This document shows positions 47,335-59,500 of a stretch of DNA of 64,000 nt, in pieces (position 1 is the stretch's first letter; each line of letters opens with the position of its first letter). This DNA is from Siphonodentalium dalli (lineage: Eukaryota; Mollusca; Scaphopoda; Gadilida; Siphonodentaliidae). The stretch spans positions 98,415,319 to 98,479,318 of the forward strand of contig CP136066.1 in the NCBI GenBank assembly GCA_032622095.1, written 5' to 3'. A program made the position numbers and the translations under genes. The notes beneath the pieces are model-generated. The model was not told the DNA's origin and made no database searches. It was given only the letters and a program-made list of their open reading frames with translations.

Positions 47335-48110
47335 TTTATTACACACTTATAATCCCAGAAATTACAGTGTCTCTGTTCCATATTTACAAATCCGTTCAAT
47401 ACGCATCCCGTTGACGTCAGATGACGTAAATGACGCTCCTCTCAACCACGAAACCGGAACTATAAAATAAAAACGTCATCTTACACGACAGAGCAAGCCC
47501 TGTATGACTTTTTGTGCCCGAATAAACATTGGCTGTTGTGTCACGGTTTTAGGACGGGTGTGTGTAATAAACATAGAGCGACCATGTGTTAACGAGTTTG
47601 TCGATACGGCACTTGCGCCATCGCGGAAGGAAAAACTCGAGGCTACGCCCTCATTCTATCCTTCCGCGCTAGCACCCGTGTCATATCAACAAACATATTA
47701 AGACACTTGTGTCGTTCTGTGTATTTATTACATGCTTGTTCCTAGAATTGCAGTGTTACTGCTGTTCCATATTAACAAATTCACGAGTATGGAACATACG
47801 CATCCCGTCAATGTCACATGGCGTAAATGACGTTCGCATCAACCATGAAACCGGAACTATAAAATAAAGCATCACAACACATGCCAAAACAAGCCCTGTG
47901 TGTGCCCGAATAAACATTGTAAGTCTGTTTTTACGGATTCTATGTCGGTGGTGTATAATAACAATCGAACGACACATATGTTAATGGGTTTGTTGATACG
48001 GCACTTGTACCATCTGGGAATGATATATAAAACTTGAGGCTATGCTACTCGTTCTATACGTATGCGCTAGTACTTGTGCAATATCAACTAATCAATTAGC
48101 ACACCGATGT
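47335..48110. repeat. Diverged tandem duplication, about 390 bp x 2
   Basis: Copies 47335-47700 and 47701-48110 share CATACGCATCCCGT, AACCATGAAACCGGAACTAT-like, GTGCCCGAATAAACATT and GTTGATACGGCACTTG blocks. Both contain CGTAAATGACG. No convincing coding frame. Confidence 0.7.
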
Positions 48111-48286
48111 CGTCATATGCATATATATAATGTCTATATATGCCATGGAATTTGTTTTCACTGTTTTAACTTTCCACAAATGTGAAACGAACGCTCTTTA
48201 TTCATACAACATCAGGCATAGATTCCATAAACGCTCTTCAATTTGATATAAAGTTCTGCTTTATTTTTTCACTCCAGGAGATATAC

Positions 48287-48408
48287 GGCCCCCGATCTGC
48301 TTGGAATGACAGAACAAGGCGACTTCTGTGAGGCCACAGTCTACATCACTCCTCCGGATGGCGACCATTCAGATGTGGATAGTGGTGATGAGGCGAGCGG
48401 AGGATACT
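48287..48408 (+). pseudogene. PiggyBac transposase N-terminal fragment
   Basis: After an acceptor-like TTTTTTCACTCCAG, one frame reads RYTAPDLLGMTEQG, then ATVYITPPDGD and VDSGDEASGG before TAG. The I-T-P-P-D-D/G ... D-S-G-D-E acidic signature is typical of the N-terminus of piggyBac (PGBD-like) transposases. No downstream DDE part follows. Joining to the candidate first exon at 40540 would not be in frame, so treat it as a broken remnant. Confidence 0.4.
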
Positions 48409-49574
48409 AGTGATTAGTGATAAGGGATTTAACGAATTTACTAAACGATTCAGGGATTTCGCGTAATTACTAATTTCACTGATTTACTGTAACATATATA
48501 AAGTGTAGTTAAATCATGTTATATATCTACTTATCATGTTACATGTATTCTGTCTGAGTAATAAACCATTACATTACAAAAAAGACTGGTTGACAATCTA
48601 TCTAGGTCACAGTTGTACACTGAAGACAACATGTAGACTAACTAAGCTTAGTCAAACGTTTGTCCACATGATGACTAACTTAGTTTAGTCAAAATGACTA
48701 AGGTAGAAAATTAGTCATAATCACTAAAGTGATGTTAGTCACAACGACGAATAATTGGGCCATTATAGATTCAGTTGTTTTGACTATCTTTTCTTAGTCA
48801 CTGGGAAGTGAAAATGTAATTGGTGGAAAGTTTATGCACACAATTCTGATACTCAGCCAGATGCTATATTCTCCATAATCAAACACCGAATTGGAAGCAG
48901 AACAACCATCGTTCAATTCCCTAAAACACTGATTCCAACACTGGTCAGTTGAGAAGTATATCAACATATTGTGATGTAAGTCTGTTTAACTGGATGATTT
49001 GTCCTGGACGGATGGATTTTACGAGATGATGTCTATGAAATCTACTGCTATCTGGGTATATTACTGCCTCCTGGTTGTAACTTAAATTGCGACGTAGCGC
49101 TAGAGTTCAACACCTTTCAAATAACTTTTTTATTCTGTATTTATTTTTACATCACTGAATAATATAGTATGACACTTTTCAGACGAGGGTCAAGAGACTT
49201 TTAAGCGAGGGTCAAGTTGGATTAACACATTACAGAGATTTATCGTTGACATATTTCATTCAACACCCCCGGAGCCCCTGTAATAAATATTTTCACTTGT
49301 ACTCATACACTTCAGAAGTCCAAAGTAGTATTAGTATCAATTTTATGTTTTATAACATGTACACACAATGCCGCCCAATGTTGATTTTGCCCTTTACTAA
49401 CCTGAAACTATCTAACATCATAAAAGATTTTTTTTTTCGCAATATATGAAAGTCCCGGCAGCGATGGGTTAAGCCTATTTAAACTTCAAGAGGTCAATGT
49501 TCCTTTTCTGGTATTTTAAAAAACAATAATCTTGCAGTTCCACAACAACCCAATTTACTGCACAAAAATCAGCA

Positions 49575-49830
49575 GTATAAATAATACCTAGACTCCTTTC
49601 GTAACTTCGGAACTCCGCCAGACTCTACCTGGCCATCCAGGGGGGAGTCGAAAAAAATTTGCAGGCACGTATGCTGATTTTTTACTTTCGATCCTTGTTG
49701 GGACCCACCCACCCCCGCGTCCAAATTTTTTTCCATTTTCGGCAGGGGGGGGGGGTCGGAAAAAATTTCCAGGCACGTATGATGGGGTGGGTGGGTGTCT
49801 CTCGGGTCCGAAAAGCAGTTTTTTCCATGT
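49575..49830. repeat. G/C-tract repeat with inverted copies
   Basis: Words such as GGAAAAAATTTCCAGGCACG, GGCACGTATG, GGGTGGGTGGGTGTC and TTCGGCAGGGGGGG occur here and again, inverted or shuffled, at 52215-52440. The two places are probably members of one MITE family. Confidence 0.5.
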
Positions 49831-49918
49831 GCCAAATTTCTGTTCCATTTCTGCTATTGAGTCTTATTTTGATGTGTTTTGAACAGAAACAGGTCATATA
49901 TAGTTAATAGCAATGCTA

Positions 49919-50657
49919 TCTATTATATATTTTGGGAAATCTGTGTGTCTGTCTGTCTGTCTGTGTGTTCGCGATGGACTCTAAAACGGCCGAGCCGATT
50001 TCGACGAAACTTGGTATGTGGGGTTACTTTCGGCCGGGGAGTGGCATGGGCCTGTTAATTTGCCCATGCGACGTGACTTTGACCTTGAAATCGGGTTATT
50101 TCAAGGTCGAACGCCCGAGTATCACGGGATTTCGATGAAAATTAGTGTCTGGGGATACTTTCGTATGGGGAGTGTCGTAAGCCTATTCGTTTGCCCGTGC
50201 GACGTGACCTTGACCTTGAAATCTGGTCAATTCAAGGTCAAATCGCGAATTTTGATGGGATTTCGACGAAATTTGATACGTGGGGTTACTTTTGTCCACT
50301 GAGTGTTTTGGACGGGTCGAGTCGTGACCCCGACCTGACCTTGACCTTCAAATTGATCAATTTGAGGTCAAATCGGGTAAAACCGGATGGATTTCGACGG
50401 GTACTATTGTCGGGTACTTTTGTCCTGGCAGTGTTTTGGACGGGTCAAATCGTGACCCCACCTCACCTTGACCTTCAAAATGGACAATTCTAGGTCAAAT
50501 CGCGCAATTCGCCGAAAATCAGAGGGGAAACATCCCGGACGAAGTCGGGTCCACCTGCTGACCTTGACCTTCAAAATGGACAATTCAAGGTAAAATCGCG
50601 CAATTCGCCGAAAAGCAGAGGGGAAACAGCTCGGACGAAGTCGGGTCCACCTGCTAG
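49919..50657 (+). mobile_element. Non-autonomous Helitron 5
   Basis: TCTATTATATATTTTGGGA start after GCTA. The body is built of GACCTTGACCTTCAAA and AAGGTCAAATCG sub-repeats (about 130-170-bp units). The 3' hairpin CCCGGACGAAGTCGGG precedes CTAG by 8 bases. Confidence 0.85.
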
Positions 50658-51298
50658 TCTATTATATATTTTGGGAAATCTGTCTGTGTGTGTGTGTCTG
50701 TCTGTCTGTCTGTGTGTTCGCGATGGACTCGAAAACGGCCGAGCCGATTTCGATGAAACTTGGTATGTGGGGATACTTTCGGCCGGGGAGTGGCATGTGC
50801 CTATTAATTTGCCCGTGCGACGTGACCTTGACATCGGGTCATTTCAAGGTCGAACGCCCGAGTATCACGGGATTTCGATGAAAATTAGTGTCTAGGGATA
50901 CTTTCGTATGGGGAGTGTCGTAAGCCTATTCGTTTGCCCGTGCGACGTGACCTTGAAATCGGGTCAACTCAAGGTCAAGTCGCGAATTTTGATGGGATTT
51001 CGACGAAATTTTATACGTAGGGTTACTTTTGTCCACTGAGTGTTTTGGGCGGGTCAAATCGTGACCCCGACCTGACCTTGACCTTCAAAATGATCAATTC
51101 AAGGTCAAATCGGGTAAAACCGGATGGATTTCGACGGTACTTTTGTCGGGTACTTTTGTCCGGGTAGTGTTTTTGACGGGTCAAATCGTGACATCCACCT
51201 GACCTTGACCTTCAAAATGGACAATTTAAGGTCAAATCGCGCAATTCGCCGAAAAGCAGAGGGGAAACAGCCCGGACGAAGTCGGGTCCACCTGCTAG
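50658..51298 (+). mobile_element. Non-autonomous Helitron 6 (head-to-tail with 5)
   Basis: Begins right after the CTAG of Helitron 5 with the same start, and ends with the same hairpin and CTAG at 51295-51298, followed by TACTATATA. The pair together interrupts a plain A|T site (GCTA|TACT) with no target duplication, as Helitrons do. Confidence 0.85.
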
Positions 51299-51299
51299 T

Positions 51300-52200
51300 A
51301 CTATATATAGAGGTTATCAGAAGTTGGATCAGTTGCACGACGGCCAACAATAACCCAAATTCAACTTGATAGAACAAGAAACTGGGCTATTGGAAAAATA
51401 AAATTTAATCAGGATTCCATCTACTGATACAACAAAATAAGAATAACTATGCAGAACTCAGCTGAAAATAAGCAATAAAATGAAAGCACACTTGACCATA
51501 TGTGACATGGAAATAAAGATATAATAAATAATGGAATAAAATAGACTTTTGACAACGTAAAACATAAAATCTTAACATATAAATTGAAGGCCAGCCGGGC
51601 CAGCTTGAATAATTTCAAATTGTTTTCCAAGTCAATGTGGATCAGTTTGTAATGTTAATCACAGTAACAAAGATTTTATCGTCACTGATATCGTGAGCAA
51701 AAAAGAAGTGAGATTGGGCTATCCATCCATATGTTATTCCCAATTATTACGAAGTCTATTACGTCAAGCAGTGGCTACCAGCCTGCCATTACACGCTATA
51801 ACATGTTTCCTCACTTCTGGTTTCTGAGATGCCACAAGAAGAGTCATGCGGGTATATCATGGTTATGTTTGGTATTAGCATTATTCTTCAAACTGGGATG
51901 AACTGGGATGAACAGTTGTATTTCCACATGTTTTGATAAACAATTTAGTTCAAGCAATATATCACATAGCAAATATCAAAATATCAAATAATCTGAAATG
52001 TGTTGTACCATGTAGTCTGTAGAATACTCAAATGTGATTATGTGACTAGATCATGTGACTATATATTATGAAAATGAATGTTAATAAAAACTTTGGCACT
52101 CTGCCTATCCCTAGAAATGTGATTATGTTGACACATTTCTTGATTAATGACACTTATATGATAAATTCAAATAGTATCGTTATCTTCATTATGCACTATT
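51300..52200. other. Intergenic stretch
   Basis: AT-rich with no recognisable gene. A short repeated phrase (AAACTGGGATGAACTGGGATG) at about 51890 is the only local structure noticed. Confidence 0.4.
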
Positions 52201-52214
52201 AAAATCTCGCGCAA

Positions 52215-52440
52215 TAAACTATTTATGGGGTGGGTGTCCAAAACTGACCGAAAAAAAATTCCTGAAACGGAAAAAAAAGGTGCCGAGGTGTCCAAAATTG
52301 CCTGGAAAAAAGGCCGGAAACGGAAGAAATTGGGTGGGTGCGTTAAAAATTAAAATGATCATACGTGCCTGGAATTTTTTTTCCGACCCCCCCTGTTTTC
52401 GGCAGTTTTTCCTACCATTTTTGGACACCCACCCCCTTTT
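52215..52440. repeat. G/C-tract repeat, second member
   Basis: GGTGGGTGTCCAAAA at the left is complementary to TTTTTGGACACCCACC at the right, forming a 220-bp fold-back. Inner words match 49575-49830. Confidence 0.55.
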
Positions 52441-53096
52441 AACACTAAAACAGAGATTTGCGGGGGGGGGATTCACCTTGAACAGCTGTATATAAATTTA
52501 TGTGCATACTATTAAAGACATATTATGTACTTGTTCGGGTGCGTATAACTCACCTGATACAGACCAATGTTACTCTGTAGTAATACAAAACTATTAGTTA
52601 AAAGGCCTGAGTGGTAAAGGGTATGTGGCATGCCACGCCAGCCGTTGAGGCATGCCAATATCCCATAATATGTCAAATATAGAGAATTATTGAAATATGA
52701 AATACAACGAAAAAGCGAAATAGGAAAATACAGCAAAATAGCGGAATAAAAAATGCATCGAAATGACGAAATAGCTCGAATTATAGAAATAAGAACGAAA
52801 TAGAGCGAATTATAGAAATAAGAAATCATTTTTATTAACTAAATAACGGAGATATTTGAAGAAGTGTTTTTGACGAAATAACGGAGATATTTGAAGACGT
52901 GTTTTAAAGAGCGTAACCCGTAAGCATAAGGGTGGGCTTGTGGAGGTTTGGGGCCGCTATTTAAAAATACGCTCTTTAAAAAATCGTCAGTTGTGGGTTG
53001 CACCCCACAAGTTACTCAAACAAAAGATCGCACCCCACAAGTATTCATGGGTATGTGTGGTCACCCCACAAGTATACTCTGGCCAGTGCGTCCATC

Positions 53097-53525
53097 CGTC
53101 CGTCCGTCCGTACAAACATGTTGCATTATTGTTCAGCAACCGCTGGGCAGATTTAGCTGATTTTTGGTATGGTGATAGAGCAGCATGGGGGAACAGCTAC
53201 ATGCATAGCGCGGGATTCGTCCACCCATTTTCACCAGAGTTATGGCCCTTTTTTCACTTAGAAATTTCAATTTTGTCCGTCCGTACAAACATTTTGCATT
53301 ATTGTTCAGCAACCGCTTGGCAGATTTAGCTGATATTTGGTATGGTGATAGAGCAGCATGGGGGAACAGCTACACGCATAGCGCGGGTTTCGTCCACCCA
53401 TTTTCACCAGAGTTATGGCCCTTTTTTGACTTAGAAAATTCAATTTTGTCCGTCCGTACAAACATTTTGCATTATTGTTCAGCAACCGCTGGGCAGATTT
53501 AGCTGATATTTGGTATGGTGATACC
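53097..53525. repeat. 173-bp tandem repeat, about 2.5 units
   Basis: CCGTCCGTACAAACAT starts units near 53106, 53279 and 53452 (period 173). The unit reads GCAACCGCTGGGCAGATTTA, GGTATGGTGATAGAGCAGCA, TTATGGCCCTTTTTT. It is preceded by a CGTC microsatellite and followed by a typical ending CCACGCGACAGCGTA. Confidence 0.85.
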
Positions 53526-53825
53526 GTCCATGCTTAATCCGAATAGCTACGATCGGGGGTAAATGCCACGCGACAGCGTACCTCTTGTTTTGGTTGTGTT
53601 CATATTTCAAAAAGCCTATTTCCATCGGAATTTTGACTGATATTAAAGTCGGAAATTGATGAAATGATCTCTTAACTTTTAAACGTAAGGGGAATAGTTT
53701 ATTTTTGTCCTATTCACGTTATTTGGTATAATGATTCGATTTTTTTAGAGTATAGACTCTTAAAACAATAGGTACTCTAGAGTATAGCTACGTAGGTACT
53801 GAGCTTTGTCCCAGGGGGACCTGCC

Positions 53826-53990
53826 TAGGTACTCTGTAGTACCAAATATTTAGGTACCCTGGAGTACCAATATTTAGGTTATCTGGAATACCTATATTTA
53901 GGTTCTCTGGAGTACCTATATTTAGGTTCTCTGGAGTACCAATATTTAGGTTCTCTTGAGTATCTATATTTAGGTTATGTGGAGTACCTA
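53826..53990. repeat. 24-bp minisatellite, about 7 units
   Basis: Units of the form GGTTCTCTGGAGTACCTATA plus TTTA with small changes. It lies about 140 bases past the stop codon of the FReD exon. Confidence 0.8.
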
Positions 53991-54128
53991 TCCAGGCATT
54001 ATAAATAACGCCAACGTCATTGTTGAATCAACTGGTGTACAGTACACTTCACTTATACCCGACAAAGTCAAAACGTTATTCACTGCACATTCAATTTAAG
54101 AAATATGTCTGTCCAACGATGCAATTCA

Positions 54129-54760
54129 TCATCCCACACGACGCAGCATCATTTTGGTATGCATCATAGACTGGCTGCTTCCGTAGTTGAATTTCCACCG
54201 CATCCCATATTGACCTGGGCCCACTTGAGTTGTGTTGAGATATTCGCCATTAAGACTGCTATGGAAACAACAATCAAACCACCACGCCCCGCGCCGAGTG
54301 CTTGGACATTTGCATCGGCTGTGGTCATTATCAAAGGTGCTGAACTCTTTCCCGTCATGGTAACTCATGGATTCACCAGTCGTCCCACTGTAGCCGGTCA
54401 CGTGGATGGTGTAGCTGTTTGGTGCGCCATCGAGACTGAACCTGGAATATTTAGCATACCCTTCCTGTCCGTCTGCCCTTCTCAGTGCGACATAGAGCTC
54501 GGTCGTTCCACTTTGAGTGAGAATGTGTACATTTTCCAGCCCAAGCCAATAATCTCCAGATAAGAAGGTATTACTGAATCCACAGACATAATCAATCCAG
54601 TTCCGGAAGAAATCAACCTTCCCGTCGCGTCTCAGTTGGAACACCGTCCACCCGCCTCCATCAGTCGCCATGTCGCAGACGACTTCCATTTCAGTGGTGC
54701 CATCTGGAAGAATCCGATACAAGCCTTCACCGTAGCCAGCATCCAATAACTCTTTACAAT
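54129..54760 (-). CDS. Fibrinogen-related domain (FReD) lectin, terminal exon
   Basis: One long exon, acceptor TCATTTAG, phase 1, stop TGA at 54129-54131, about 210 codons: a whole fibrinogen C-terminal domain. Seen in order: DCKELL near residue 1, VVCDMATDGGGWTVFQ near 35-50, GKVDFFRNWIDY, LSGDYWLGLENVHILT, LYVALRRADG, Ca-site FSTFDNDHSRCKC (D-x-D, then the Cys of the cis-peptide binding site), GAWWFDCCFHSSLNGEY, and the C-terminal KMMLRR. Key cysteines and the WW are present, so the domain looks intact. FReD proteins are usually secreted, bind acetylated sugars and act in pattern recognition (ficolin, FREP and techylectin types). Upstream exons (signal peptide, any coiled coil or Ig part) were not securely found and may lie beyond 55 kb. 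Confidence 0.92.
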
Positions 54761-54764
54761 CTAA

Positions 54765-56550
54765 ATGAAAAATATTATTAATGTATAACTCATGTACACT
54801 CTAAAACTCCAGGGGCAAACCTCTCTAATTAAGCAGCTCAAGAACAATTTATCACTCAACGAAATTACTACTCTTTCTGGGGATACATAATAGCACTTTC
54901 GAGGAGCAAAACAGTTCTGCCATCCGGGGTTATAACTTAGCACTTTCGAGTGCTTGTGAAATATTGCACCGCAGAATGGTAACAAATATACCCACCAGAA
55001 TTGTTAATGGTTTACCTCCCTGGAGAGGCAACATATATCAGTTAAATCCAGAGACAACTGTGTCACAAGGCCCTCTTGGTGGGGAAATTAACCATCCAAG
55101 ACTGGTAGAGTAGCATTTATGGAGCGCAAAGACATTACCTCCATGGAGAAACAACTTGAATGTGAATTAATGTGTGACTCCAATGTATGAAGCTGGTTGA
55201 GTGCAATTTAAACTAGAATGCACTCAGAGAGATGCCAACGTGCGCAAAAATGTAATAAACAATAATTTAAAAAATAATTTCACTGTATTTTACTTAATTT
55301 ATTTAATTTAATTTAATGTTAGCAAAAAAAAGACAATTACCATTTCTCATTTCATCACAGATAAAAGGCAAATTACTATATTAATCATTTAAGTAATTAA
55401 AACCAATTCCATGTTGCCGAAAGGATGAGACTTTAATATCGATTACATTTTTTTCAGCGGCATATTTTGATTTTCATTTTCCGATAGTCAAAGTTGACCA
55501 AAGGAGCAATTATAAGAAATAATTAATACTATTTGTGTAAATATTGATAGCAGCCAATATGCAACAATAAATATCAATAATTAATCAATAATTATTCAAT
55601 AACGATCATTTTATGTAATAATAAACTCTTCAAACGGTGTTTGTGTCAACAAATGCGTTTTGTTTTGTGTTACGTCATTCGTCGTATTTGACCCGGAACT
55701 CGGCTGAAGGTTAGGCTATTAAGCCTATTGCGTCGAATTACGAAATCGCGTTTTGAATGTCTCTCTTTTCCCGCACGATAAAAAGAGGTCTTCGCACGAA
55801 CCAAAAATGATAAAACTTCCCAATTATAAGTAAAAATACCCAAATGAAGGAGTCTATGTAGGTCCCGAAGGAGTCTATAGACTCTTTGATGTAGAGTTCT
55901 GATGGAGAAAATGTAGGTCGATCTATTTTTGTCATAACTCTGACGTATTTTGACCTGGGAGAAAAAATCGAAATCGAGGCTCACTACGAGCATGCCAGTT
56001 TTAAATATAGAAACAGGGAATCCTGACAAATGGCGATATCGGCGACAAACAAATAATCGAAAACACATAAAATAAACATAGCAAAAACGCGGCACAGTAA
56101 AAATGTCAGAACGCCACGAAGTTTTACGTCGCTTTTGGTGACGTCATGGAGTGTGACACCAACCTACGAATCTGTCTGATCGCCATACTGTTGCGCGAGC
56201 GCACGTAACAAGGTAAATGAATAGATTGACTCTTTTATTTTTTCAATGTGAGAAAGTATCGGATAACAGTTTCAAAAATAGTACAAACTGTGCAGATATA
56301 TTCTGTATAAATGTTGCATATATATGTACCAGAATAATAATAGTCTTTTATATACAGCTTGAGAAAATGTTATCGCTCAACAGCACGCACCATAGGCATG
56401 CCATTCAACGGGGTCAATGGGATTGTGATAAATTGACAATTGACTAACCCATCATTACCGATGATTAATAACTAGTTTTTTTTCTAATATATATTCTTCT
56501 TTAAGCAAAAGTGCTATACTTTAATGGATGTGCACGCATGCATGCAACAT
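54765..56550. other. Region upstream of the FReD exon
   Basis: Probable intron. A minus-strand frame at 55670-56095 (141 codons) has no family resemblance, contains a local TCTATAGACTC/GGAGTCTAT repeat, and is not judged coding. Nothing else recognised. Confidence 0.4.
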
Positions 56551-56554
56551 AAAT

Positions 56555-59500
56555 GTGACCCGCCATTTCAAATCCAGTCGTAAGTCGGGATTTTTTTACC
56601 CTGTGCCAATGCATTCTCTTATATATGCGAGTCGACCATAGGTCGCCTCGCATATATAAGAGAATGCATGCATTGGCCCAACAATTTTTTACAATTATAA
56701 TAATTTTTTCTTTTATTCTTTAACAATTTTATAATTTCACCCATACAGAGCCCCAGACAAACATGAGCAGACGACACTCTTCTATATGCTTCTATATATG
56801 TGTGGGGCTCCCTGCAGGGTAATGGATGTTTTTTTATTTTATGTCCTAAAAATTGTAAGAAACCTTTATTTTAAAAAAATGACAAAACAATGTTAGGCCA
56901 ATGCATTCTCTTATAGTGTAGTGACTTAGCGACAAAATTTTGTCATATCGGAACGGACTGGCCAAAAGTGCCATTTTTTTATATTATGTCAAGTTAGGTG
57001 TGCTCTTTCAGAAAGTGAACTAGAAACAGGTTTCTGGTCAATATTAACCCTTGTTTCCAGTATAAATCCAAGATGGCGGCCAAATTCAATCATTATTTCA
57101 CCATGACGTTCCAACTGGTATACAATTTAAAGCACATGCATAATAAAGGCGTCATTCTATCCGGCATTGTCATATTTTGAAGATAGTAGCAATCCAGGCT
57201 GACCAAATTTGAAAATTATCACTTTTTGGACCAAAAGCATGAAATTTTGTCATAAAATCATTCTCGTTTCAATTATTTCGGAATAATAAACAGACAATTT
57301 CTCAAAACTGTTTCAGTGCAGATCAAAGGTTAAGATCTTAAAAATTTCAGAAAAGTATACTGCAAACAAAATATACAACATCTAGGACAAATTCGTAACC
57401 ATATTTTAGACATTTTGGATTATGTTACCCCTCACCTCAAAAATCATGAAATTTTGTTTTTGTGATAAACATCCGATAGAACATGGATGAGAATCTGTAA
57501 AGGGCTCTATTCGATCACATTTCTAAATACTGTAATTGCAATTACACACACAATGACCAAAGTTGAAATTTACAACTTTTTCGACTAAAATATGCAATTT
57601 TGTAAGAAAATCCTCATCATTTCAAATATTTTGGTCCAATAAATGGTCATTTACACATAGGATATTTGCGATTGTTCAAAATGTTTGGTCTTAAATGTTT
57701 TGGACATATATACTGAAAACAATGAATACATTCTCTGTGGTTCATATGTAACAACGTTTCAGAAAATTTGTTTTATGTTACCCCTCACCCCAAAAAGCAC
57801 GAAAATGTGACTTGGTTGTAAAGATTCAATAAATCTTTGGTTAAATCTTATAAAGTGAGTTTGTCGATGACAATTAGTCATATATTGTTATGTAACAATC
57901 TCATTGCCAGTATACTGTTTAAATTTACAATTGTATGCCTAATAACAGCTATATTTTATGGTAAAATAACCATCATTTCAAATATTTTCAACCAATATAT
58001 GGGCAATTTCTCAAACATTTCCCAAGATTGTACACCACATGCGGCCTTGAAAGTTTCGAAAATGACTGTCAAATACAACACATTTAAAGGTGTATACATG
58101 TCATGTCTTGGTGAAATAGAATAAAATTCTAAAAATCTATTATACCATAAATAATTTGAAGGTTTTGACTTATATAATCTACAAATGTAGCATACAAGAA
58201 GGGGTATATATAGACATGTAGTTCAGATCACAACTTTAATTTGTCTATCAATAATACACATAACATAAAGATGGTCTATCTTTGTTTATACTCTGTTCTT
58301 AAATTCACGTTTGTTATGTTGTACCTGTATTACTATAATGTGCACAGTCTGATCATACTAGCAGATATATAGCAACTCATAGATTGTCATGTTATAATCA
58401 CCGGTGACCATGTTGATACATTGAACAAATATTTTAGGCATTCTTAATATCACAATTACAACTGCATAATTATGAGCATGGTAAATCAGCTATTGCACAT
58501 TTGCACCTGTTACAAGTTTGGGATTTGCAACAACACTTGATGAGTTCTGAACACGCAGCTGCAGCTTCGGTAATGTAGTCCACAATGGTTTACATCCATG
58601 ATCTTCAACTGTCCATTCCCAGTCATGCGGGCCATGTATTGGAATTTTTATGTCATGACAAGTGTACCACAATCCTGCATGGTATATGGCTCATTTCATA
58701 TGATGTATTAGGGCCCCTTTTGAGCGACAAGTTTTGGAGAATTCTCTTCATATGCCTCATTATCAGCAACTTTTGACAACCTTTATTATAATTAATGGCA
58801 ATGAAACGTTTGAGTTCTTTGAAAATATATGAGGACGAATCTAGTTGAATAAAAGGTTGATTCGCCTATAGAAGAAATGTACATGTATCTGTGATAACAG
58901 GATATTATTTCCATGCTATCCAGAAACTTTTTCTGCCCTTTATATGGAAGAACAAAGTGGTATCAAACCCAGATATCGAATGAAAATTGGGTAGTGATAA
59001 CAATTGTCATCGCCCAGAGCGGAAAATGAGCTGTTGTCATGGTACAATGTTTTAGTTTTGCCTGTTCCTAGAGAAACACATGTATCACCACCACTGTTAG
59101 CATCCGTAAACTTTGAAAACAGACCGATGACCATTACCAGGACATATGTGTCAACAATCCGAGCACGGATGGTCGTCAGCCCACAAGAAAGCGCATGGAT
59201 AATGTGCGGCACAATTCTAATATCAGCTTCCTCCTGACAACAGTTTCTCAAGATTTACTAGGAAGAATTTGCTATTTAGAGAGTTGACGAACATTCTGTC
59301 ATGTTTAACACTTTATCATCATGTTCTGACGCATTACTTGTCAGGAATACAAAAAGTTCAAGCTTATTGTCAGAATGACGGAGGAAGTTGTTCCATTTTT
59401 TTTTAATCTTAGTTTGGCCACCAACTTTTCGTCAAAGAACTATACCACGATTCTCATTAGTGCTGCCTTTTGTGCTGCCTTCTAAACAACTATCCCACAT

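Noticed and set aside
40540-48408. One spliced piggyBac gene joining the MENELTRE exon to the fragment at 48.3 kb
   Set aside because: The exon phases do not fit (phase 0 donor, frame needing two bases), and the fragment ends in a stop with no transposase core.
49932-50895. Repeated ORFs with KTAEPIS, CPCDVTLT-like words
   Set aside because: They lie entirely inside Helitrons 5 and 6 and follow the sub-repeats; no conserved protein.
55670-56095. 141-codon minus-strand ORF
   Set aside because: No family resemblance, no splice context, and it overlaps a local repeat. Length alone is not enough.
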